DNA of 6,382 bases from positions 1-6,382 of the forward strand of contig JAEZCB010000196.1 of assembly GCA_023412755.1 (NCBI GenBank), given 5' to 3'. The notes below the pieces were generated by a model that did no database searches, was not told the DNA's origin, and was given only the letters and a program-made list of their open reading frames with translations. This DNA comes from Bacteroidota bacterium. GTDB taxonomy: Bacteria > Bacteroidota > Bacteroidia > Flavobacteriales_F > PHOS-HE28. Made by a program: the position numbers and the translations under genes. Shown in pieces: positions 1 to 6,326 of the stretch (positions within the stretch are counted from its first letter, which is position 1; each line of letters starts with the position of its first letter).

Positions 1-1065
1 GGAACGTTCGATCCCTCCTGCTTCACACCCACCTGCAACGATGGTCCCGGGACCTACCGATCAGCGGCATTCGATCAATTCACCCACAGCATCGGACCGC
101 ATATGACCATGCGCAACGTACCCGTGGTGGCGGACGTGCATGGTGGTGCCTATACCAGAAAAGAATATGAAGAGCGAACATTCGATGAAGACGACCTGAT
201 CACGATCACACCTGTGAACACGAACTGCCCTTGCGCTACAGTGTGGTCGGATCCAGAGCAGGATCGCCTTGTTATGATCAATCCCGGCACACGAGAGGGC
301 GAATGGTGCAAGGAGAATGTTGGTCTTATCGCCCGCAATGGCCTTACGTATGGCCGCTATCGCGTAAAGGTGAAGATGCCCGGGCTCTTGAATGAACATG
401 GTGTCTGGAATGGGCTTACCAATGCGATCTGGCTGATCAATCAGTCCCAGGAGGAATGGAACCATAGAAGGCCAATGCCAAATGGATATCTGGTGAAAGA
501 TGGAGAGGAAAGACCGTCCTCATTGGGTTATTCAGAGATCGATATCGAGATCGTGAAAGCTGCACGCCATTGGCCGGCCACATCCTATCCGCCGGGCATG
601 AAGGTGCCGGATGGATCAAGCACCGATCCCATGGACATCATGGTCACCGCCACCAATTGGGACATGGCCAATACCGACGTGCAGCGCTACATCATAGGCG
701 TGGACTCGATCGAATTTGGCGGAAAGTATCATGAGGTCCATCGTTGGGATAGGGATTACCGCGCCTTGACAACGAAGTATGCCGCCCCGGACAAGGAGCT
801 CTTCGGTGGTGGATATTATTGGTTCGAGATCGATTGGGCACCTGAGAGGATTATCTGGCGCCTGGGTTCGGAACCGGATCGGATGCGGGTATTCGCGTAC
901 ATGGATGCCTCCATCACCAACATCGCGAACAACCAGATGCTACTGGTCTTCACCCAGGAATTCCACCATACGGATTGGTGGCCGGGAGCACCTTTCGATC
1001 AGGACCGCATACCATTTCCTTTAAAGGATATAAGGGGAGAGATACTGGAAGTAGTGATCGAGTAA
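1..1065 (+). CDS. Glycoside hydrolase family 16-like protein, 3' part (start off the left edge)
   Basis: The reading frame is open from base 1 to the TAA at 1063-1065 (354 codons). In-frame ATGs at 97 and 103 lack a ribosome binding site and coding-like sequence continues upstream of them, so the start is probably outside the window. The protein looks like the concanavalin A-like beta-sandwich of GH16, whose members cleave beta-1,3/1,4-glucans or related polysaccharides such as laminarin, agar or carrageenan. The motif E-I-D-I-E is at window codons 179-183; in the family the first Glu is the nucleophile, the last the acid/base, and the Asp lies between them. It is the regular-strand ExDxE form, without the extra residue of the ExDxxE form. 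Upstream, YGRYRVKVKMP followed by a Gly/Trp-rich stretch matches the family strand before the catalytic motif. Downstream, YYWFEIDWAPERIIWR matches the strand where GH16 enzymes usually read 'H..EW.p..I.w'. Several cysteines (CFTPTC, NCPC) suit an exported protein. The polysaccharide target cannot be told. The protein ends with the beta-sandwich and carries no sorting tag of its own. Confidence 0.8.
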   Translation, partial: GTFDPSCFTPTCNDGPGTYRSAAFDQFTHSIGPHMTMRNVPVVADVHGGAYTRKEYEERTFDEDDLITITPVNTNCPCATVWSDPEQDRLVMINPGTREGEWCKENVGLIARNGLTYGRYRVKVKMPGLLNEHGVWNGLTNAIWLINQSQEEWNHRRPMPNGYLVKDGEERPSSLGYSEIDIEIVKAARHWPATSYPPGMKVPDGSSTDPMDIMVTATNWDMANTDVQRYIIGVDSIEFGGKYHEVHRWDRDYRALTTKYAAPDKELFGGGYYWFEIDWAPERIIWRLGSEPDRMRVFAYMDASITNIANNQMLLVFTQEFHHTDWWPGAPFDQDRIPFPLKDIRGEILEVVIE

Positions 1066-1156
1066 GGCGATCCTGCTTGGAGGTCTCTATCAGAATTCTC
1101 GCTGGATCAACCGATGTGATAACGGAATTCTTGCCCCTGGAAGCCGGTCTGGTTGA
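1066..1156 (+). other. Gap between the GH16-like gene and the sorting-domain remnant
   Basis: No frame gives a convincing protein here. The frame of the sorting domain is open from 1058 to the TGA at 1154-1156. The frame of the hydrolase meets TGA and TAA at 1117-1122. The third frame is open throughout but resembles nothing I know. At about 90 bases it is too short for a complete Ig-like domain, so if the two flanking pieces were once one gene, sequence has also been lost here. I see no promoter or terminator in it. Confidence 0.4.
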
Positions 1157-1492
1157 TCATGCGGCGTTTACATTTTCCAGGATCCCGAGACCGGCTGTTT
1201 TGGCACGGACACAGCCATGGTGCACGTATCGCTCACGGTAGGGCTGAAGGGATCGGCAGTTGACGAATTTCTCCGCATCCATCCCGATCCTGCGAAAGAT
1301 GAGTTCGTCATTCAACACTGCGGCGGAGCGAAGGAGCTTCTCATCCTGGATGCCTCCGGTAGAGTGGTCTCCCAAGGCGCATTGAATGGATCACCGTCCC
1401 GGGTGAACATCTCCCATCTTGCACAAGGCAGCTATTACCTTCTGTTTGAGAATGAGCGTGGAAGGACAGTGGCGGTCCTTCATGTCCACTGA
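1157..1492 (+). pseudogene. Orphan T9SS type A C-terminal sorting domain (remnant of a secreted cargo gene)
   Basis: The frame is open from just after a TGA at 1154-1156 to the TGA at 1490-1492. The first ATG (1217) has no ribosome binding site. Coding-like sequence precedes it (VYIFQDPETGCFGTDTA), resembling the end of the Ig-like domains that often come before sorting tags. From the 1217 ATG, residues 22-28 read HPDPAKD, the counterpart of the YPNPA motif. LLILDASGRVV follows at 41-51 and ISHLAQGSYYL at 65-75, then a terminal beta strand. This order is typical of the type A tag that directs proteins through the Bacteroidota type IX secretion system, where it is removed at the cell surface. 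A tag of about 90 residues alone has no cargo and no signal peptide, so the stretch is best read as the 3' end of a gene broken by a stop, frameshift or deletion. It may once have been joined to the GH16-like gene, which ends 91 bases upstream in another frame. A sequencing or assembly error is the main alternative. Confidence 0.72.
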
Positions 1493-1525
1493 TCCTCATT
1501 TCCGGGGATCATCGATCTTCGTGGC

Positions 1526-1639
1526 ATGATCCCTTCGCTGATCCCCCGCATGGGATGGTCTTTGCTTGTCTGCATGATCATGCTGGACACGCAGGGCCAA
1601 TCGGTGCGTATTATACCGGAACCGGAAAAGGGCAATACG
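1526..1639 (+). other. In-frame 38-codon extension upstream of the FrnE-like gene
   Basis: The frame of the FrnE-like gene stays open upstream to an ATG at 1526, with a second ATG at 1550. From 1550 the residues MGWSLLVCMIML then DTQGQS resemble a short signal peptide, but an Asp follows the hydrophobic core directly and no clean cleavage site is visible. Neither ATG has a Shine-Dalgarno site. FrnE-like proteins normally begin a few residues before the WSD..CP.C motif, so I treat this stretch as probable leader rather than protein. Three ATC isoleucine codons in this frame match the codon habit of the neighbouring genes, so real coding cannot be excluded. Confidence 0.3.
1628..1632 (+). promoter_or_regulatory. 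Shine-Dalgarno-like AAGGG before the FrnE-like gene
   Basis: AAGGG ends 7 bases before the ATG at 1640 and 10 bases before the ATG at 1643. Most starts in this window have no such site, so it favours 1640 or 1643 over the upstream ATGs at 1526 and 1550. Confidence 0.5.
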
Positions 1640-2284
1640 ATGATGAAGGTGGAGATCTGGAGTGATGTGGTCTGTCCGTTCTGCTATATCGGGAAGCGTG
1701 AATTCGAGAATGCGCTGTCACGATTCCCGCAGCGCGATAGTGTGGTGGTGATCTGGCGAAGCTTCGAGTTGGATCCCCGTGCGCCCCAACGCAGTGGCTC
1801 GGACATGTACGGGATGCTCATGGAAAAGTATGGCGGCACGCGCGATGATGCACGCGCCCGGGTGGCCGGTGTGGTGGAGCGCGGTAGTACGGTAGGGATC
1901 GGGTTCGACATGGACAAGGCGGTGATCGGTAGTTCGTTCGATGCCCACCGGCTGCTGCAATTCGCGAAGTCCAAAGGCCTGGGGGATGAGGCCAAGGAGC
2001 GGCTATTCAAAGCCTACTTCACCGAAGGTGCGCACATCGCTGATCGTGGAACGCTGGTGCGGCTGGGTAAGGAGATCGGTATGGAGCCAAAGGAGGTGGA
2101 ACGCATGCTGGCATCCAATGAATATGGCGAGGCCGTCCGTGCGGATGAAAGGGCCGCACATCTCGCCGGGGTGCGCGGTGTACCATACTTTCTTATCGAT
2201 GGTGGCATATCGGTGAGCGGTGCCCAGCAAAGTGATGCTTTCCTGCGCGCGTTGACACAGGCGTGGGAGCAACGGGAGCGCTAG
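1640..2284 (+). CDS. FrnE-like DsbA-family thiol oxidoreductase
   Basis: This is a thioredoxin-fold protein of the DsbA superfamily, FrnE / 2-hydroxychromene-2-carboxylate isomerase-like branch, 214 residues from the ATG at 1640, close to the usual length of the branch. Residues 7-19 read WSDVVCPFCYIGK, the hallmark of the branch, with the active-site pair C12 and C15 in CPFC. A helical insertion follows at about 50-170 and includes SFDAHRLLQFAK (99-110), also typical. The cis-proline loop is at V181-P182 in GVRGVPYFLIDG, and the usual SGAQ lies at 193-196. Family members are generally cytoplasmic and act in disulfide exchange or isomerisation; the substrate here is unknown. The start was chosen from family alignment and the AAGGG site. 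The frame stays open to an ATG at 1526, which would add 38 residues with a weak signal-peptide look. The gene is convergent with the agmatinase-like gene, with a single base between the stop codons. Confidence 0.9.
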   Translation: MMKVEIWSDVVCPFCYIGKREFENALSRFPQRDSVVVIWRSFELDPRAPQRSGSDMYGMLMEKYGGTRDDARARVAGVVERGSTVGIGFDMDKAVIGSSFDAHRLLQFAKSKGLGDEAKERLFKAYFTEGAHIADRGTLVRLGKEIGMEPKEVERMLASNEYGEAVRADERAAHLAGVRGVPYFLIDGGISVSGAQQSDAFLRALTQAWEQRER

Positions 2285-2285
2285 A

Positions 2286-3404
2286 TCACTTACGGCTGGA
2301 GGGGCTGCGCTTCCCTCTCGTTCCAGTACCCGTTCGCCCTTTGATCGCCGCCTTTGGGGTGCTGCCTGCTGTGGATGCCACCAGGACACCACACAAATGG
2401 AAAAGCATGCGTGCTCCAACATTGGCATCCCACTCATTGTCCTTGCCAGGTGAAACCTCCACAAGGTCGAAACCTATTATACGCCTGCCACTCGCGGCCA
2501 GGCGGGAAAGCAGGTAGGCGGCTTCCTCGAATTCGAAACCGCCGGGAACCGGTGTACCGGTGTTGGGACAAAGTTTCGGATCCAGACCGTCTATATCGAA
2601 GGTGACATGCACCTTGTCCGGCAATTGTGAAATAATGCGGTCCACTTGCTCACGCCAGGTGGCACCCTCGTATTGCTCGCGCCGCAGATGGGCCGCATGA
2701 TGCATCACCACCCGGCTTTTTTCGCCTTCCAACACCCGTTGTTCTTCTTCACAATGATCGCGGATGCCCACACTTACCACCTTCTTCAACTGCGTTATGG
2801 GCAACGCATTGTACAGGATGCTCGCATGGCTGTATGTGAAGCCTTCGAAGGCGATGCGCAGGTCCAGATGCGCATCGATATGGAGGATGCCAAATTCTTC
2901 ATGCCGGGCCGCCTGCGCTCGGAAAAAGCCTAGTGGCGTGCTATGATCGCCGCCCACCAACCCTACCAATTTACCCTGGTCCAGCCAGAAACCCACACGC
3001 TGTTCCACCCATTGGTTCATTACCGCGCATTCCTCATTCACCAGTTGCAGCAGTTTACCAGCCTTTACATGGTCCTTCTTGGCGGCATGCTCCACTTTGC
3101 GGATCTTTTTCTTCAGATCCGCGCTCTGCTTCTTTAGCGCTTCGGGCACCTCGTCCATAAAGATGCCGGTCTTCCAAAGCTTTGGAAATTCTGGGTGATG
3201 GAGGTCGATCTGGAAACTCGCCTCGAAGATCGCTTCCGGACCGGCCGAGGTGCCATGACCGTAGCTGGTGGTCACCTCCCAGGGCACCGGTACCAGCACG
3301 ATGTCCGCCTCCTGTGCATTGAAAGGAAGACCATAGATGCCGGCATGGATATCACCGGGCCCATTCGGGTCGAAATGTTCGATCTTGTCAATTTTGGACC
3401 TCAT
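2286..3404 (-). CDS. Agmatinase/arginase-family ureohydrolase
   Basis: This 372-residue metal-dependent ureohydrolase carries the full set of family motifs. GGDHS is at 151-155 (H154), DAHLD at 177-181 (D177, H179, D181), SHAS at 192-195, TFDIDGLDP at 268-276 (D270, D272), and then TGTPVPGG and DLVEVSP. The six named residues are the usual ligands of the two-manganese centre, so the enzyme should be active. Members split guanidino compounds such as agmatine, arginine, formimidoylglutamate or guanidine, releasing urea or a related product. The overall look fits the Bacteroidota 'agmatinase family', but no arginine decarboxylase or histidine-degradation gene is nearby, so the substrate stays open. 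A Lys/Glu-rich, probably helical segment lies at about 88-125 before the catalytic core. The last 28 or so residues are a low-complexity, strongly basic tail rich in Lys, Arg, Gly, Ser and Thr. The ATG at 3404 has no Shine-Dalgarno site; the gene shares an 87-bp divergent region with the Omp28-family gene. Confidence 0.92.
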   Translation of the reverse strand: MRSKIDKIEHFDPNGPGDIHAGIYGLPFNAQEADIVLVPVPWEVTTSYGHGTSAGPEAIFEASFQIDLHHPEFPKLWKTGIFMDEVPEALKKQSADLKKKIRKVEHAAKKDHVKAGKLLQLVNEECAVMNQWVEQRVGFWLDQGKLVGLVGGDHSTPLGFFRAQAARHEEFGILHIDAHLDLRIAFEGFTYSHASILYNALPITQLKKVVSVGIRDHCEEEQRVLEGEKSRVVMHHAAHLRREQYEGATWREQVDRIISQLPDKVHVTFDIDGLDPKLCPNTGTPVPGGFEFEEAAYLLSRLAASGRRIIGFDLVEVSPGKDNEWDANVGARMLFHLCGVLVASTAGSTPKAAIKGRTGTGTRGKRSPSSRK

Positions 3405-3423
3405 GCGCGAAGAGATTCGGTCA

Positions 3424-3431
3424 CGAAGGTA
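3424..3431 (-). promoter_or_regulatory. Possible -7 element for the agmatinase-like gene
   Basis: Read on the minus strand the bases are TACCTTCG, one mismatch from the Bacteroidota -7 consensus TAnnTTTG, 19 bases before the ATG. I found no matching -33 TTG at the right distance, so the call is weak. Confidence 0.3.
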
Positions 3432-3471
3432 GGAGCAGTAGTGGCCGTGCGTTATTTCCGCGGCACTTGAT

Positions 3472-3479
3472 CAACTTTG
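3472..3479 (+). promoter_or_regulatory. Possible -7 element for the Omp28-family gene
   Basis: The bases CAACTTTG match TAnnTTTG at all fixed positions but the first. They lie 12 bases before the ATG at 3492, which would give a very short or leaderless transcript, in keeping with the lack of a Shine-Dalgarno site. No convincing -33 element was seen. Confidence 0.35.
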
Positions 3480-3491
3480 CATCGAACTCCG

Positions 3492-4610
3492 ATGATGCAT
3501 CTCCTGAACCGTCTTGTTGTCTTATCCGCGCTGGTGGGCGCTGTGCTGCCTGCGTATTTATGCGCCCAGGATGCTTATTTGCAGGATCTTTCCGTGGGTG
3601 CCTACATTCCTGCAGCTACGGATGTTCCGATCACAGTGGGCATTCGAAATGCAGCGGCAACACCCATTCCCTTGTATCGAATTGGCTGGCGCTGGAATAA
3701 AGGAAGAGCGCATTATTCACCGGAGCAACAGACCAGTGGAGGTGGGATATTACAGAACACCATGATGACCACCACTCATCCGGTAAAACTGAAGATCCCG
3801 AAGGAGGGCCCTGGAGAGTTGCAGGTGTGGGTGGATGTGCCAGGAGAAAGCGATCGCCGGAACGATACTTTGACCACTGTGGTGCGGGCGATCGGTAGGG
3901 GAGTGGAGAAGGGTGTATTGCTGGAAGTGAAGACCTCCGCCAATTGCGGGTATTGTCCCAAAGGGAATGAGGTGGCTGACCGGCTGAACAGGGATCCCAT
4001 GGTGGCAGTTGCCAAATACCATGTGGAGGACGAGATGGCCACGGATCGAACAGTGGCCTATTTCAAGAAGTATACCTCGGATGCTTCCACTCCGATGGGT
4101 ATGATAGACCAGGGTGAGTACGGCCAGTATAAGGCGAGTACGCAGTACAGTCAATGGGAGACACAAGTGAAGCTGAGAAAGAAGGGACTTTCACCAGTGT
4201 ATATCGACCTCGAACCCAAGTTCGATCCGCGAACCCGGGAGTTGTGCGTGGAATTTACTGCCACATTCACCTATGCCGAACCTGGGGAGTATGTGATGAA
4301 CGTTCTTCTGTTGGAGGATGGCGTGGCGGGAGAACAATCCAATACGCAGGGAGGCTATGCGCATGGGCAGGTGGTCCGGCAGGTGCTGGGTGGTCTGGAA
4401 GGTGTATCCGGCATCATACCGGAAAGACCGGAGTTGGATAAGCATTATTCCTTCACGTTCGCGGAAAGTTTGCCCCCTGGCAAGGACCCTGATAGCATGC
4501 GGGTGATCGGGATGGTCACGCGCCGCGAAGGCACAAAGGAGCACACTCTGAACGTGGCCAAAAGCATGCCTCTCGGACGGTATGTGTCGCGCTCAAATAC
4601 GGGGCAGTAA
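3492..4610 (+). CDS. Omp28-family exported thioredoxin-fold protein
   Basis: This 372-residue protein starts with a signal peptide: positive N-terminus, hydrophobic core at about 8-22, and likely cleavage near CAQ at 24-26. No lipobox fits, because the residue before the Cys is Leu. Residues about 30-133 form a beta-sandwich resembling CARDB (ITVGIRNAAATPIPLY, then a VWVDVPGESDRRNDT stretch). Next comes the Omp28 thioredoxin-like domain: GVLLEVKTSANCGYCPKG with C152 and C155 in a CGYC motif, and a Thr-Pro at 200-201 where thioredoxin folds carry the cis-proline. The C-terminal part, with VLLLEDGV at 271-278 and YAHGQVVRQVL at 289-299, also matches the family. Omp28 proteins are Bacteroidota envelope proteins of poorly known role; the CxxC suggests thiol redox activity outside the cytoplasm. 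There is no T9SS tag. A TTG at 3477 would add five residues, but the ATG at 3492 (or 3495) suits the signal peptide better. The 3' end overlaps the convergent pspC-type gene by 18 bp. Confidence 0.85.
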   Translation: MMHLLNRLVVLSALVGAVLPAYLCAQDAYLQDLSVGAYIPAATDVPITVGIRNAAATPIPLYRIGWRWNKGRAHYSPEQQTSGGGILQNTMMTTTHPVKLKIPKEGPGELQVWVDVPGESDRRNDTLTTVVRAIGRGVEKGVLLEVKTSANCGYCPKGNEVADRLNRDPMVAVAKYHVEDEMATDRTVAYFKKYTSDASTPMGMIDQGEYGQYKASTQYSQWETQVKLRKKGLSPVYIDLEPKFDPRTRELCVEFTATFTYAEPGEYVMNVLLLEDGVAGEQSNTQGGYAHGQVVRQVLGGLEGVSGIIPERPELDKHYSFTFAESLPPGKDPDSMRVIGMVTRREGTKEHTLNVAKSMPLGRYVSRSNTGQ

Positions 4611-6326
4611 CACGCCTGAAAGATCGGGCACACCAAGGGAAGGGAGCGTATGGGTCTTTACATCGCCCGCATGTTCTTCCCGTATGGTGATGCGCCATTC
4701 GCTGGGTTCCTCCCGACCCGTGCTCTTCAGCCGCGGTTTCTCCCCTTCACGATGGAGACCTTCCGGGGTCATCAGCCAGGTCTTGTCCACCATGTCATGA
4801 TCCCAGGTGTTACTGGTGTTGTGCACATCGTCCAGCATTTGCTTCACCCGCGCATCCAAATGCACCTGCCCTCCAATGGGCACTTCAAGCACATAGCGCA
4901 GGCTCTGAGCGCGGTATAGATCACCGCGTTGGAAACTGAACCAGGGGGAAAGATCGATCGTGCCATCACGATGCTCCCAACCTGTTCGGATCGAATGCGC
5001 ACGCTCATTCGCGGCCTTGTAGGACGAACCTCTGGCCCGGCGTTGTATCACCAGATGGAACAGGCTGTCCCGGCTTTGCCGTACATCCAACCTGGCCCAT
5101 CCGAGTTCGACCACATCGCCCTCCACATTGATCAATGATAGCGCATCGTCATGCCGTTCTACTGAAGCGCTGCTGGTAAGGCGAAGGATCCCATCGGAAG
5201 GAGTCTCCAGCTCCTGGGTTGTTTCCACCACCTCACGTTGACGGAAGTCCGTGGCCACACGTACGCCGATCACGGTAAGTGCAACGATGCTCATGATCCA
5301 GAGCGCTGTCAATGAGTATCCGAACCAGCGTGGTGTGCCGATATTGAAGAGCAGGGAGATACCGCCCTGGATCAGCCCTACCACCGGCACCAGTATGGTT
5401 CCGATCAATGCGGCCCATGCCAGGGTGGACCAGCTGCGATCGCCGAATATCAGTGACGTCAGATCATGGAAGTTGGCCAGCTCTTCGCCACCATCAATGC
5501 TTCCGATCATGGTGAATTCTCCCAGCAAGAGCACCACCAGCACCATGGCCAGCACGGTGCCCGCCATCAGCAATAGCACACCCACTGCTTTGCCAAGGGC
5601 CTTGAACAGAATGCGAAAGAACTCGCTGAAGAAGCTGCCTATATCGTTAAGGCCGCGTTGTGCCTGTGGTCCGTATTTCCGACCCACCTCCTGTGCTTCG
5701 TTGGAGAAGGTCTGGGCGCCGGTACGGACCCGCTCGGCGCCTTCATCAAAAACCCGTTTTATATTCTCCACATTAACTGGCTCGCCGCGCATCTCCAGCT
5801 TCTCCGCGGCGGTGTTGGCCACTGGCACCACGATCCAAAGGATCAGGTAGATGAGCCAGCCCACACCGAAGATCAGCAGCACGATGTAGATGATGCGCAG
5901 GATAAGTGGATCGATGTTGAAGTAGGCACCTATGCCGCCCAGCACACCACCTATCCAACGATCGTCCGGATCGCGAAAAAGCCTTTTGCGCCGTGGTTGG
6001 GCATGCGTCCAGTTCGGTCCGCCGCTACCAGGTGGAGGAACCGCTCCTGCGGTCTCATCCTCACTCACCAGGTAATCCTCCGGCTGGCCCATCACAGCGA
6101 TCACATGGTCCACATCGGTCACGGTCACTACTTCACGCCGGCCATCGAGGTGCTCCTGAAGCAGTTCGGCCACCCGCGTTTCAATATCGCCCATGATCTC
6201 CTCCTGTCCGGTACTTCCGGTGAATTGCAGGCGGATGCTATCCAGGTAGCGGTTCAGCTTTTCATAGGCATCCTCCTCGATGTGGAATACCGTGCCGCTG
6301 ATGTTTGCTGTAAGGGTCTTTTTCAT
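4593..6326 (-). CDS. PspC-domain membrane protein with HAAS-like N-terminus and extra C-terminal domain
   Basis: This 577-residue membrane protein is of the Bacteroidota PspC type. Residues 1-85 are a soluble helical part (IMGDIETRVAELLQEHL, then VDHVIAVMGQPEDY at 72-85) resembling the HAAS domains paired with PadR regulators. A Pro/Gly linker follows. The PspC domain spans about 112-170: RRKRLFRDPDDRWIGGVLGG, NIDPLILR, and a long hydrophobic stretch to 170. A charged amphipathic region (about 172-232) leads to further membrane segments at about 237-269, 300-328 and 338-357. Residues about 378-555 look beta-rich and soluble, and I do not recognise them. PspC in enterobacteria senses envelope damage and recruits PspA; no pspA or pspB is seen here, so only a general role in envelope stress is inferred. 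The start ATG overlaps the stop of the PadR-like gene as ATGA, so the two are probably co-transcribed and translationally coupled. Confidence 0.9.
   Translation of the reverse strand: MKKTLTANISGTVFHIEEDAYEKLNRYLDSIRLQFTGSTGQEEIMGDIETRVAELLQEHLDGRREVVTVTDVDHVIAVMGQPEDYLVSEDETAGAVPPPGSGGPNWTHAQPRRKRLFRDPDDRWIGGVLGGIGAYFNIDPLILRIIYIVLLIFGVGWLIYLILWIVVPVANTAAEKLEMRGEPVNVENIKRVFDEGAERVRTGAQTFSNEAQEVGRKYGPQAQRGLNDIGSFFSEFFRILFKALGKAVGVLLLMAGTVLAMVLVVLLLGEFTMIGSIDGGEELANFHDLTSLIFGDRSWSTLAWAALIGTILVPVVGLIQGGISLLFNIGTPRWFGYSLTALWIMSIVALTVIGVRVATDFRQREVVETTQELETPSDGILRLTSSASVERHDDALSLINVEGDVVELGWARLDVRQSRDSLFHLVIQRRARGSSYKAANERAHSIRTGWEHRDGTIDLSPWFSFQRGDLYRAQSLRYVLEVPIGGQVHLDARVKQMLDDVHNTSNTWDHDMVDKTWLMTPEGLHREGEKPRLKSTGREEPSEWRITIREEHAGDVKTHTLPSLGVPDLSGVLLPRI

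Noticed and set aside
61..465. 134-codon open frame on the - strand opposite the GH16-like gene
   Set aside because: No recognisable domain, and the + strand frame carries the GH16 catalytic motif.
1490..1511. Inverted repeat TGATCC/GGATCA right at the stop codon of the sorting-tag remnant, as an intrinsic terminator
   Set aside because: The stem is only 6 bp with a 10-base loop, and no T-run follows, so it is not a convincing terminator.
2299..2317. GAGGG/CCCTC hairpin just after the FrnE-like gene
   Set aside because: A 5-bp stem with a 9-base loop and no T-run, lying inside the 3' end of the opposite gene; likely chance.
2003..2464. 153-codon open frame on the - strand across the end of the FrnE-like gene and the agmatinase tail
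   Set aside because: It overlaps two recognised genes, its protein resembles nothing known, and it has no start signals.
3750..4166. 138-codon open frame on the - strand opposite the Omp28-family gene
   Set aside because: His/Arg/Pro-rich translation without motifs, antisense to a gene with clear domains.
1640..4610. A joint disulfide-redox system formed by the CPFC (FrnE-like) and CGYC (Omp28) proteins
   Set aside because: They are in separate transcription units with an unrelated opposite-strand gene between them, and their likely compartments differ; nearness alone is not enough.
5251..5850. 199-codon open frame on the + strand, opposite the pspC-type gene
   Set aside because: It is Ser/Pro/Thr/Arg-rich with no recognisable motif and lies wholly antisense to a well-supported gene; a shadow frame.
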